From assembly GCA_020226215.1 (NCBI GenBank), contig CM035228.1, positions 60,919,989 to 60,983,988 on the forward strand: 64,000 nt of DNA, read 5' to 3'. Positions 23,295-35,255 of the stretch are shown here, piece after piece. Made by a program: the position numbers and the translations under genes. Within the stretch, counting starts at the first letter, position 1. Every line of letters begins with the position of its first letter. The notes under the pieces are model-generated. The model was not told the DNA's origin. It was given only the letters and a program-made list of their open reading frames with translations, and made no database searches. The DNA is from Sindora glabra. Its lineage: Eukaryota; Streptophyta; Magnoliopsida; Fabales; Fabaceae.

Positions 23295-23830
23295 TAGGGG
23301 TGATCATCGATCGGTTAATAGCGGTTAAGACTGCTTTTTAAACCGACCGAAATTAACCGAAAAGTCTTTTTTTTCAACCGACCAAACCCGATTGCTTAGC
23401 CTTAACCGAAATTTCGATTTCGGTCGGTTAAATTCGGTTCAGAACGGTTTAAAATTTTGAAATTTTTTTTTCAAAAATACCTAAATAAATTGATTTAAAT
23501 ATTAAAATTAATTTATAAATATATATTAATATCATAATTTCATTAATATAACTATAATAAAAAATAATTAAGTATTAAAATATAAAAATGATTAATAAAA
23601 TTTTAAATATGAATTTTTAAATAAAAAAATTAATATAAATTTTGGTTAATGTCGGTTAAGTTCGGTTAATTGCGGTTAACAATTTACACCCGAAATTAAC
23701 CGACCACCCGAAATTTACAAATTTTTTCTTCCGATTTTAACCGATAATAATACATTAACCGCTCTTAACCGACTAACTTCGGGTTCGGTCGGTCGGTTAA
23801 GAGCGGTTTGAAGGATTTTGATCACCCCTA
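23295..23830. mobile_element. hAT-type miniature element (MITE), 536 bp
   Basis: The element starts TAGGGGTGATCA and ends TGATCACCCCTA, a perfect 12-bp terminal inverted repeat. It is flanked by the perfect 8-bp duplication TAAAGTAT (23287-23294 and 23831-23838). An 8-bp TSD and a TAGGGGTG end are hallmarks of plant hAT elements. Both arms carry many CGGTTAA/TTAACCG motifs (subterminal repeats of the type hAT transposases bind), with an AT-rich centre. There is no ORF, so it is non-autonomous. Confidence 0.93.
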
Positions 23831-23838
23831 TAAAGTAT

Positions 23839-26800
23839 TATATATAAAAATAAATATATTTAATTATTTATATATTATTAAATATATATAAATAAATAAT
23901 TATACAAATAATATATTAATAAAAATAATTATAATAATTTGTATATAATAATAGAAAATAAATAATAATATATTATATTATATATATGCATATAATATAT
24001 TTAAAATTAATATCAAAATTATTTATTTAAAATTCTTAAATAATTTAAATTTTTAATATAAAAGTACTAATTCAAATTTTAATATAATTATTTATTTTGA
24101 TAAACTTATATAATATATATTGATAATATTAAATATATAAATTTATTAATTTTAATATGCCAAAATTATTATTTTAATATATATAAAAATTAAATATATA
24201 ATAAATTAAATATATAATAAATTAATAATTTATTACTTACTATTATTATCAAGTTAATGAACTAAATTAATAATCCAGCGGATTAACACTTATTAGTCCC
24301 AATTTTTTATTAGGTCAGATTGACTAGTCCCAATCTTTTAGTAGACCGGATCATTGTCAGAATACTGTTATTATTTTTTGTATTAATCCTAATTCCAAAT
24401 CAAATAAAATTATATCAATTTCAAATCAATCCATTAAATTCAATTCATTTTAACACCTCTACTAGAAATAAAAATCCTTAATCATATATGTATGTATATA
24501 TTCTTATTCAATAAAAATATATAATTATAATATTTAATATTTTAAAAATTATAATAATAAAGTAAATTTTTTGAAAATTTTATAATTTAATTTATAAATA
24601 AGAAACTTAATATCTAACAATTAAGAATAGATAGACGTAATATACTTTTTTTTTTCACCTAAATTGTCCCTGCCCAACGAGGAGATTAGAAAGAGAAGCA
24701 ATAAAGTGTAGAATTCCTAAAAGCGAGATTCTCCTATCATGAATCCAAAAAGCGGCTCCACCTTCGTTATCGTCTCCAAAAATCATGATCCCATCCCATC
24801 ATAGTCGTCCATTTCCGATCATGGGCCCACCCAACAATTATCCGTACAAGAAGTTAATAGGCAGCATGTTGGACACTTCGTTAAAATTAAAAAATGATTA
24901 AATTAAAAAATAAAAAATTTCTTCAAAATAAGATAGATAATAAAAAATGGAGAAAGTATTATTCACTAATCTATATTCTTATGTAAAATATATTCTAATT
25001 TTTGTTAATTATCTTTTCATAGATATGAAAGTTAAAAATTTGTTTATTTATTTAGGATTTATATTTATTTTGACATAAACTAATTTTAAAACATTGTTCA
25101 TAATTAAATTTTGAAATGTTGAAAGTTATTCATAAATTTGGACTAAAAATATTACTTTAATGTGCGTGTAAAATTTATACTTCATATTGTTAGAAAAAAA
25201 AAGGATATTGAAAGTCAAAGAATAGTAAAATTTAGTTATTATGGGTATAAAATTAAAAATATCTCTTTTTAAAATCACAATTAGGAAATAAGCTAATGTC
25301 AGCAATTTATTAACTTATTTTTTAATCAAAATTATTGATTATAATTGACTATTGAGATTTTTCAAGCTTGCAACTACACATCTTTAAAAAAAAGAATAAT
25401 CAATTATTTGACTTGTCAATTATAAATTCTTCTTATTATACCAATCATGCACTATATGTTACACACAAAACAGATAAGTTAGACTCATTATATCATGTGA
25501 CCATTTTTAATAGAGTCAATCTTATTTTATACAACAGTTTAAATTTGATTCACTAATAATGCCAAATATTTTACACTATCACCAAATAAAAAGAAGATAT
25601 TATTAAAAATATAATAATAATTAAAAAGTTTTAATAATAGTAAAAAAATTTTAATAATTTTTTATTAATATCACAACACTTACTTATATAATAGTATAAA
25701 TATGATTTATATTATTAGTGGATTAAATTTGATTTTGCCTCAATTTATAAATATTTGACTTTGAATAAAAGTATACAATATTTTTGGATAAAATCATATA
25801 TAATTAACTTTTGTTCAACCTTCTTAAGTGAGTGTTTTTTTCTCTCATTAAATCCCATTCTAAATTTAAATCTCTGTTTCATTATATTATCTTAAAAATT
25901 GAGAAAAAATTAATATAAAACGAAACTTTAATATTTTACTTTGTCATTGTTCAGGCAACAATGACATGGAACACAACCTTTTTGTACCTTGAGGTCATTC
26001 ATGCGATTTTCAATGTTTGATAGTTTCGTTTCTAAATTTTCATTACCAATAAATATTACTGGTGATTGTTCCTATAAACTTGGAAGGACCACAATGCGCC
26101 ACGGCACTTAAATCATCAGAGTACTTTAGACTTAGCCTAAAAAAAAAAAATTTAAAATTTGATTTCATCTTTGATTCCATTATAGAAAAAAAAAGTGAAA
26201 AAAAAATTAAAGATTAAATATGTTATTATAATTTACTAATCAATTTAAAGTTAATTTTTTAATTTAAATTTAAAAAAATTCTTCTTTTTTTCTTTTATTT
26301 TTTCTCCAACCAAAGGATTAATTTTTCCACATAATAATCATGCCTGTCACTCATTTTAACTACAAAAGAAAAATAAAAAAAAGAATGGATATGATGCATT
26401 ATAGAAAATTATTAATTGTTTGATATATGTACGTGAATAATAAGTTAATTTATTAAAATCTTCCACATATAAAAAATTATTTTATAAAAAATACTATAAA
26501 TATCAAAAATAAATTCTGAATTTTTAAATTTATTGAATTAAATTTTATAAATTTATTTATTATTTTATATTTAATAATAATCTTTATTTTTATTTGAAAT
26601 TTAATTTCATATATCATTTTTAGTGCATGTAATATTACTCTTATTTTATATCGAAACTATTTTCAAATATTGCATGTAGCATATAAATATAAATATGTAC
26701 ATTTTTAGATTTTTACCGAGAGAAATAGGTGTGTACTCTTCTTTTTAACACGTTCAGCATTATAATCATGTTTTCTCAGAAAAATTTCTAATCCTATAAT

Positions 26801-26990
26801 ACTATTAAAATTTTAGTGCTATTTTATGTTATATTTTAATAAATAAATAATTTCAACGTCATGATTAAATGAATTTTACAATTAAATAAGTAATGTTTTG
26901 ATTTGTCAAAAATAATAATAAGTAAGATCAAGAATCTCGTTATTACTATAAAATTAGAAATTTTCTCATATCCATTAAGAAAAAGAAGGC
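23839..26990. other. AT-rich intergenic sequence
   Basis: Mostly A/T low-complexity DNA without coding potential. A less AT-rich patch at about 24656-24870 (CCTGCCCAACGAGGAG, then GGGCCCACCC) may be a relic of something genic, but no frame is supported. The 62-codon frame at 25368 is not convincing. Confidence 0.6.
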
Positions 26991-26994
26991 AAGA

Positions 26995-27260
26995 GAATTA
27001 TACATACACATGATCAAGGTTGGGGTCCTGGGGAAAGGAGTTCAGGTCATCCGACGTCAGTCTTGGAGTCACGTGACCTAGCGCAATTTTCATTTTTACT
27101 TTTTCGCTTCCGGATCCCCGTATCTGAGCTCAGTGCAGAGTCAGTGCAAGGCCGACGATGACGTTGAAAACTCTGAAGTGCAAGTGGGTCAGCATGAGTA
27201 ACGTCTGATGTAAGTTATCAGTTTTCTTTCTGACAGTGATCCAGGGGACTCGGATTGATT
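26995..27260. promoter_or_regulatory. GC-richer patch with clustered ACGT-core motifs
   Basis: Within about 150 bp there are CGACGTCAG (27052-27060), GTCACGTGAC (27068-27077, a 10-bp palindrome containing the G-box CACGTG), GATGACGTTG (27157-27166) and TAACGTCTG (about 27199). ACGT cores are the binding sites of plant bZIP and bHLH factors. A GTAAGT splice-donor-like site follows at about 27210. It could be the promoter and first exon of a lost or unrecognised gene. No ORF supports one. Confidence 0.4.
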
Positions 27261-27589
27261 GTTTTTTTTTTTTTTTCTGTCAATGGTTCACTGCAGTCTT
27301 CGGATATTTCTTCAGTTCAAAGAATTTGGTAGTCCCATGACCATGATTAAGAGGACCCTTGAGTACAATTATTTATCACATTCCACTGTATGTAAATGTA
27401 TTGTTTATTTTTTGAGGTCCCACTCTTCAAATAGTTTTTTTTTTTTAGGCTTTTTCTTATTATTTTGTTAAAATAGACATAATTTTTTATTTTTTATATT
27501 ATATCATATGTTAAAAAATTTATGATGTTCTAAAATATAAAATATAATTTAAATTTAAATTATAAATATTTTACATAAATTCTCCCAGT

Positions 27590-28355
27590 TATTACTTCTT
27601 TCAAATCCTTAGTAGTAAAGAGGGTTGCTATTATTATTATTTTTAGTGTATTTGATTGAATAAAAATTAATTTTTCAAAATCAACTCTACAATTAAAACT
27701 AATTTTAAAGTAAAAATTAGAAGTAATAATTTTTACTTTTGAAGTCAATGTATACTAAATATAACATATTAATTTACGAGTATTTTTCAAAATTAATTAT
27801 TTATAATCAATTATACTCAAAATTAATTTTTATAAAAAAATTTAAAAAATATTTCTTCTTTTGGATATTTCATTGCATCTTGAGGTAACTAAAAAATTGT
27901 CATTGTAAAAAAATAAAAGTGCAGAATGAAGTAAAAGATAAAATATTTTTAAAAGTTATTTCCTATAAGAATAATTTGGAATATAATTATTATGAGTAAT
28001 TAATCTAAAAATGATTATAAATCAAAATTCTATATTTAGTAATATTTAAATATTAACTTCAAAAGTAAATTATGCACGTTATGTAGAAAGTTCTCCTATT
28101 TATCTCTTCTTTCAAATCCTTAATTGTAAAGAAGGTTTCTACTTTTTTTTTTTTTTTACCTTTTTTAATGTGCTTGATTGCACAAAACTAAAATTCTAAA
28201 ATCAACTTTGTCCGATTTTAAACTAATATTTTATATTTGATAATGATAACATTTAAAAATTAACTTCAAAAGTAAAAATTATTACTTTTAATTTTTAATT
28301 TAAAATTAATTTTGAATTTTGGAAAGTTAATTTTTGTGCAATGAAGAACAATAAA
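27590..28355. repeat. Two diverged copies of an AT-rich MITE-like repeat
   Basis: CTTCTTTCAAATCCTTAGTAGTAAAG (27592 on) recurs as CTTCTTTCAAATCCTTAATTGTAAAG (28112 on), each followed by similar sequence (TTGATTG..., AAAATCAACT...). In the second copy TTGATTGCACAAAA (28174-28187) is inverted at 28334-28345 (TTGTGCAATGAA), defining a 172-bp fold-back unit. No clear TSD. Confidence 0.5.
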
Positions 28356-28809
28356 ACTTTGTTTGGGCATAGGATAAATAAGAAAATAAAAAAAAGAAAG
28401 AATATAGTTTCTTTCATTGTAATTGATTAAAGAGAAAATAGAAAAGGAAGAAAATAAGAGAGGAATTATTTTTTTTATTTTATTGTGTAAAAAAGTGAGG
28501 AAAAATAAAAGTTAATAGGATGAAATGATAATTATATCCTTAATCCATTACTAAATTATAATAGGGTAAAAAAATTTTCCTCTAAAATATATTTTTAACA
28601 ATATTTTATATCTAAATAATATAATAATAAATTTAAAATAAAAAATTTAGTAATAAAATTTTATATCATATTTTCGAATAACGTTAGAAATATGAAAAAG
28701 GCAACCATATATTATTTTAAACCTAAAAAATAAAATTTACAATTAACAATTTATTTTCTTAAATAATCTAAAGAAAGAAGTTATAAATTGTTTTAATTTT
28801 AAAATAGAC
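28356..28809. other. AT-rich intergenic sequence
   Basis: Poly-purine and A/T-rich DNA. I see nothing coding or structured. Confidence 0.5.
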
Positions 28810-28813
28810 ACAT

Positions 28814-29458
28814 AGGCCTTATTTAGCAATTTTTGTATTAACTGATTTGACCAGTTAATATTATTAGTTATTTGAGTAAAAATATTTAGTAAAATTAGCT
28901 ATTTTCTATTAACTATTTATATGTAAAATAACATATAAGGATACGTATATATTTTATAATTTATTTAAGTATTTTTTAATTTAATAATATTTTAGATTTA
29001 TTATATAATTTATGTTTAAGAAATATAATAATTTATTTTTAAATAATTTTTAAGTCATACTTACTTAAAATATGATAAATCTATAATATAATTAAAGATT
29101 TATTATATTTCTTAAATTATTATATTTTTTAAAAATAAATTATTATATTTTCTAAATACTTTATAAAAATTAATAATAATAATTTAATAAATTTATTTGA
29201 TCTTTTTTTAGTAAGAATATAAATAAAAATACATATATTATTTAAGAATAATTTTATATTTTTATAAGCCCATTATCAATAAGGTAATTGAAAATACTGA
29301 AGTTACTAGTTTTTTCAAATTAACTTATTAAAAGCTAATAAGCTAATTGAATAAGTTGTTTATCAAATAGTTAGATTAGCTGATTGATTTGATCAAATAG
29401 CTAAAAATTATTAAATCAATTAAAAGCTCTCCAAAAAACTTTTTATCAAACACCCTCA
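28814..29458. mobile_element. Possible MITE
   Basis: The left edge GGCCTTATTTAGCAA and the inverted right edge GAGGGTGTTTGATAAA resemble the outward ends of plant MITEs (the GGTGTTTGGTA type). The inner parts carry inverted AGCTAATT/TTGATCAAAT segments. The ends match imperfectly and no TSD is clear. Confidence 0.3.
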
Positions 29459-30950
29459 TAATCATTTCTAAAAGTTAAATTTACTGGCAATTATAAGTGA
29501 CACATTTGCTTTTCTTTTAATTTTATTTAGTGCTTTACATTTATTTCCTCTATTTTTGTTATTTGTAAGTTAAATATTAATATTACTAAATAGTATGAAT
29601 ATAGCACAGGATATTTTATTTTTGTTATAGAAATGCTTTGATAAGTTAAGAATTTAATATGGAAATTGTAAATTAAATGAATTAATTATATATTTTATTT
29701 TTAATAAAAATATTTTAAAAAATTAAAATTATTTATTTAAAATTATTTAATATTTTTATACCAATTTTAACATGCTATATTTTAAATTGAATGTATAGTA
29801 ATAAAATTTTGATATGATTTTATAACTTATGCATTGTTTCCCTTCCTTTTTATCTATTATGTTATACATTTTTCATTTTTCCACATCCATTCATGATATT
29901 TACAATTTAAACAACGTCAAATCGTATCAAAATAATACAATACATTTATATTATTAAATTTTTTTGAATAATTTAAAATTATTATTTAATTAAATTTATT
30001 GACAAAATTTAAAATTCTTATTACTTTACAGTTAATATAATGTCTCTTTTTTTATTTGTTGTATCACATATTTATATTTTTTTATACACACTCTTTTTAT
30101 GTATCATTTTGCCACTAATTTTATTAAAAAGTATAGATATAATACAATATAAAGAGAAAAATAATATATTATTATTTTTGTTTGTGTTATATTTATCTTT
30201 TATAACATTAAACTCATTTCAAATTTATTAATATAAATAATCTTCTGTTTAGATAAGAGATAATTTGTAACATGTGTATTGTACGTGTTTACAAATTAAT
30301 TCTAGTAAGTAGTGGTGGGTTAGAATCATTTTTCAATAATTACTATGAATTTTGGTTTCTAGCATTTTATTTAAAGGGACAGAACAAACAACTACCCAAT
30401 ACTTGAGTTACAAGCCCAACAATAAAAAATTATAGCACTAAACTTATCCATTCCATGCTTTTATGTCAAGCATCAGAAGCTTATTTTGTGAATTTCTCAT
30501 TCAATTTCTCCCCATAGCTGAGGAGAACAAAATTTATGTGGATTTCAAATATAATTTCTCTTGATATTTCTTTTTCTTCCAATTTCATTTGGACATCCAA
30601 ATAAAAAAAGAATCTTTTTTTCTCTTTCATTTTCTTTTTGAATTTTTTGTCTTTCCTCTTTTCTATCAATCTAAAAATAGGTAAAAGATAATACTAAAAC
30701 CTCCTTTTCTTTTTGGTGAGGATTTAAAGGAAAATATGATAGAAAGAATATAGGGATGATAGTAGCACATAACAAGAGTATATTTCTCTTAAATTGCCCT
30801 ACCCCACACCCCCTCACCATTTGACCCAAACTTGCCCCACCTTATAAGATAGGGCAAGTTAGGGTATCATTCTTGTGATTTACAATGCACTATTGGCCTA
30901 AGAAAAATTTGTAAAAAATGAAAAAAAAATCTTATAAAAGTCTTGAAATT
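29459..30950. other. AT-rich intergenic sequence
   Basis: Nothing coding can be supported. The small frames at 30040 and 30481 are low-complexity Leu/Phe or Lys/Glu strings. A C-rich tract near 30805 (CCCCACACCCCC) is the only compositional feature. Confidence 0.6.
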
Positions 30951-30951
30951 G

Positions 30952-30972
30952 TATATATATATATATATATAT
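30952..30972. repeat. (TA)n microsatellite
   Basis: About ten TA units next to the minisatellite region that follows. Confidence 0.85.
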
Positions 30973-31038
30973 TTAAAATTTAAACATAAATGCCACATAA
31001 TACTTAATAAATAAATGCAACAATTTTAATAACACAAA

Positions 31039-31610
31039 TGAATTTAGATACATAAATTGAAACATACAACAATTAAATAGAACAATATGGATTTGGACAG
31101 AATGAGAAGATGAAGATGCATAGTAACACAATAATGCAATAACATAGCACATAGCAATATAGCAATAGAACAATTGCAACAAACAAATAAATTTAGATAC
31201 TCAAATTGAAATACACGACAATCAAATGGAATAATATGGATTTGAATAGAATGAGAAAATGAAGATGCATAGCAATGTAGCAACACAAAAACACAAAATA
31301 TAGCAACATGATAGCACAAAACACAACAACATAGTAATTGTAACAAATAAGTGAATTTAGATACCTAAATTGAAATACACAATAATTAAATAACATAATA
31401 TGGATTTGGATAGAATGAGAAAATGAAGATGCATGACAACATAGCAATAGAGTAACATAGTAACAATACAATAACACAACAATACAGTAACATAGAAGCA
31501 AAGAACATAACAATATAGCAACACAACAACATAAAAACATAGAACACAATAATACAACAACATAGTACACAAAATGTAAAACATAGTAAAGCAGAGTAGT
31601 GAGTAGAGTA
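31039..31610. repeat. Minisatellite (about 150-165 bp unit) with ACATAGCA-type filler
   Basis: Three units begin AATTTAGATAC at 31041, 31190 and 31354, each continuing AATTGAAA..., AATATGGATTTG and ATGAGA.GATGAAGATGCAT. The remainder of each unit is a degenerate AACATAGCA/AACACAAT repeat, which expands to the right of the third unit. Overlapping minus-strand frames (up to 161 codons) are Cys/Leu/Tyr-rich products of the repeat, not genes. Confidence 0.85.
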
Positions 31611-32502
31611 ACTTTGCAATGTCTTTTCTCAAGCTTTTTTAGATGACTACCATAGCAAAAAGATGATAGCAATGTCACAACTCTTTTTGATTTTGATGGT
31701 GTTGCTATTTTTTATGCTAGTATTGTAACTCTTTCAAATAATAAATAACTCTTTTTCAACTCTTCTTATTTTAATGAAGTCATGCTACAATCAAATGGTT
31801 AGGCATTGTAGCTTCTTAGATGGCATGTATCAATATGACTCCTTCAAGATCTACAGTAAGGTGACAATAGCTATATTGCCTTTAGTTTGTTGTTACTTTC
31901 CTTTCTTTTTTATGTTTAGGGCTACTGAAGAAATGGGCAGGGCTATTAAGGCATTAACTTTTTTTATTTTATTTAAATTCTTTCTTTTTTAGTTTACATA
32001 TAATAATTAAATAAAAATTATAAATAACATTATTAAAAAAATTTTAATTATTAAATTACTAAAAAGTCCATATAATATATGGTAAAGTGTATTATGGTAC
32101 CACTTCTTGGACTTCTTTTTAAGAAAATACTAGCGTTAATCTTTATTTCAAAGAGATACCAATTTTATGAATTATTACTATTATATTTCTAAAATAATAT
32201 TTTTTTATATTTTCCATTCTTATTCTTTTTAAGTGAGATTTTCTATTTTTTCCCATCTAGTTTTAACACTTTATGTGTCTGTTTTGGATCTTTATCCTTG
32301 TTCAGTGTTTAAGGTTAATTGATCTCCTCTGTTTCTCGATCATCATTGCCTTTGTTGATCACCTTTTTTTTTCAATTGTATTGTTATTAGGTAATTGTGA
32401 TTTTTTATTAATAGAATAGTGTTTGTTGCTCATATGTAAGTGTAGGGATAAAACTGTGGTATTGAAGATTAACACTAGTATAGATTATAATGATGTATTC
32501 AG
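31611..32502. other. Intergenic sequence left of the MuDR-type relic
   Basis: No supported gene. The left terminal inverted repeat of the MuDR-type element, if it survives, should lie here or just left, but I could not match it to the 53-kb side. Confidence 0.4.
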
Positions 32503-35073
32503 ATGATATATTTAAATTTCAAGGATTTATTTGCCAATAATTTTTCCTTATCCTATTCTTTTCCCAATCATCCTATTTGTTTGCTAAAGAATAAGTCAGA
32601 ATTAGAAAATATGATTGACTTGGTTCATATTTTGGATTTAAAATATGTGAATTTGAATGTTAATATTGATTCAAGTTCTATATTATATTTGCTCAGTGAA
32701 AGTGTTGCTATTTTAGAGAAACAAGTTAGTATTTCGGATGTGATAGAGTGTGATGGGGCTTTGGTTGCAAGTTTGTATTCTTGAAATAGTGAGAAAATTT
32801 TATTATCCTATTCATGGTCAGGTGTAGTCAACCATTTGGTCATGGGTTCTTTAGTGGTTTTGTCAAATTTAGGGATGCATTATGCAAGTATTCAATTGAG
32901 AGAGGTTTTTCATTTGATTATGTTAAGAATACAAAAATGAAGGGCAATTATATGCTCAAAGAAGCACGAGGAAGGCTATAAGTAGGCTGTGACCACTTTA
33001 TAGTGCAAGGTGAATGGTTTTTTTCTATATTAAGAAGTTAGTGAATAATCACACTTTAAATAGTTCAACTTCAAAGAGGATGGGATCTAAATTAATTTTT
33101 GAATTAATCGTTGATTTAGTTAGGGATCCTTATCTTTAATAGCTAATGAAGTTGTAAGTCATTTTCAAAATAATTATGGATTAGCAATTCCCTATTGTAA
33201 GGCATGGCATGTAATGGAGAAAGCAAAGCGCATGGTATTTGGTGATTTGATTACTCTTTCAAACGAATTAGTTGGTATGTATCTACTATGAATGGAGTGA
33301 ATCTTAATAGTTGCATTATGAGGGATGTGGATGACAGTAACAGAAGATTCAAAAAGATGTTTGTTGCATTTCATGCTTGTATTGAAGGATTCATATTTTG
33401 CAAACCTCTTTTATTTATTAATGAAACTTTCTTAAAGTCTAAATTTAAGGGGGGTCATCCTATTAGCTACTAGCAAGAATGGCAATGAAAGTGAATTTTT
33501 TTTTCATTTTAAGTTTATTGTGCATGATTTTTTAATCAAGAATTATTCTATTTGCTCATTTGATTAGTGTTACTATTTGGAGGCCAAGTAATAACATGGT
33601 ATCCCTTGTTACTATTTAGTTTAGAAATAGTAATATGGAAAGTCTTATGTTTTTCCTTTTCTTTTTGTTAGTATTTTTATTTAGAATGTCCCTTTATTTA
33701 GATGTTTTATTTTGAATTTTATTAATGTTACTATTTAGAAATGAAATAGTAATATGGAAGTATTAGTGTTGTTTTTTAGTAGTTTTGTTATTAATGAGAG
33801 TTGATTTGGCTATTTAGTTTTAATCTTTACCAGTTGAATTGATAATTAGATATGCTTATTTGGTTGATGGATTGATGTTATTGTTAGAAGACAAAATAGT
33901 AATATGGAAGTAATGCAGTTGTTTTTTTGTGAGTTTTGCTATTAACAAGAATTGATTTGTCTATTTATTATATTTTTTTAGTTGATGTTATTATCTCCAT
34001 CCAAATAGTAACATGATTAACACTATAGATCATGTTTCTATTTTAATGGCTTATGTTTCTGTTTGCTATGATTGTTTCATTTCAGGCTTGTTTCTTCTAG
34101 TTTGTGCTATGATTAATTTTGAAAATCAAGAAAATTGATTCTAATTCCTTTCACAGTTGTTTACAGTACTTGATGTAGATTGATAGGTGACTTTTATTTT
34201 TAATCATAATTTATGATTGCTTGAAGCAATGCCCAAGGTCTTTCCAATGACACCTTACTTCTTTTGTTTGCATTATTTAAAACAAAATTTAAGAGACAGA
34301 TTCAATAGTGTTGCATTTTCAAACTTCTTTAGGGAGCACATAGTTCATTTATTTGCAATGTGTACATATTCCCTAATAGTAGGTGCATCTAACAAGAACT
34401 TGGAAGTTCTCAAATGCAAAAGAGGTTAGATTGCTTAAAATTTTCTCACAAGCTTGCACTTGGATGCTAGATGAATGCTTTTAGCTATAGTTATTGTTAT
34501 GGTGAGATGACATCAATTACAACTTAATCTTACAATTCTTGGATTTGTGATACTAGGAAGTTACTAATCACAAATATGATTGATAACATTTATTGAAAGC
34601 TAATGGAGTGGTTTGCTAAATAGAGATTTGAATTATTGCATTAGAATAGGGTTATTTGTCCTATTTGGGTGTTAAGATTAGATTTACACTCAAGGAAGTG
34701 CAAAAGTTAGGTTGTTAACAAATTTTGAAGTGTTAGTAGATCCAACTAGATGGTTTTCATTGTGTTCATGTAGTTAACACTCTCAATCAAAAGATGTGGG
34801 ATTTTTGTGAATGACATTATCGAGAATTATTTCCATGTGAACATGTATAGGAAGATTTATGAATAAGTTATACAGCCTATTCCTACAATATTGAGGTAGG
34901 AGGTTGATATAGGAAAGGAAGCAACTATTTTATCTCTGATTTCCAAAAGATAAGTAGGCATATTTAAGAATATGAGGATTAGGTCAAGAGGTGAGTGTGT
35001 TAAGAAAATTAAATGCGAAAGATATAGCAAACTAGAATATCATAATAAGAAAAGTTGCTAAGAGCCAGCTTGA
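32503..35073 (+). pseudogene. MuDR-type (Mutator-like) transposase relic
   Basis: Broken coding sequence with family landmarks in order. The open N-terminal piece is 32503-32784. Next come VQGEWFFLYIKKL.N.HT and LIANEVVSHFQNNYGLAIPYCKAW, the MuDR DNA-binding region. FVAFHACIEGFIFCKPLL, then ETFLKSKFKGG (about 33340-33450) leads into the catalytic domain, with Glu where the family's aspartate is expected. LLEAMPKVFPMTPYFFCLHYLKQNLRD follows (34217 on), then YFHVNMYRKIYE and QPIPTI. A C-terminal knuckle remnant CERYSKLEYHNKKSC (about 35012-35056) has lost the second Cys and Gly. About 0.7 kb with palindromes (33530-34200) replaces the middle of the catalytic domain and may be an intron or an insertion. 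Frameshifts and stops rule out function. Confidence 0.8.
33568..34020. repeat. Palindrome cluster within the MuDR-type gene
   Basis: At least five copies of the TGTTACTATTTgg...ccAAATAGTAACA palindrome, for example 33568-33595 and about 33726-33753, in the stretch separating the two halves of the transposase catalytic domain. Copies are imperfect and of both arm qualities. Confidence 0.75.
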
Positions 35074-35255
35074 ATGCAATTTTTTATGGCATAATTGTAT
35101 TCTTTAGGATTCTTTTACTTTGTAAAAAGAAATAGTAATGTTATTCTAATATAGTAACGTAACTGATTATTGGTTAGCATTAGTAGTTGACATGTTTCTA
35201 TTTGGTTAATGTTAGTAGTAACATTAATGAAAAACTACACAATTACTTGTATGTC
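35074..35255. repeat. Palindrome-bearing segment left of the gypsy insertion
   Basis: Contains AATAGTAATGTTATTC and ATAGTAACG near 35130-35160 and a half-palindrome near 35200. It ends at the TSD ATGTC (35251-35255). The sequence continues at 45732 once the gypsy element is removed. Confidence 0.7.

Noticed and set aside
31193..31678. 161-codon minus-strand frame
   Set aside because: Its Cys/Leu/Tyr-rich composition follows directly from the ACATAGCA-type repeat.
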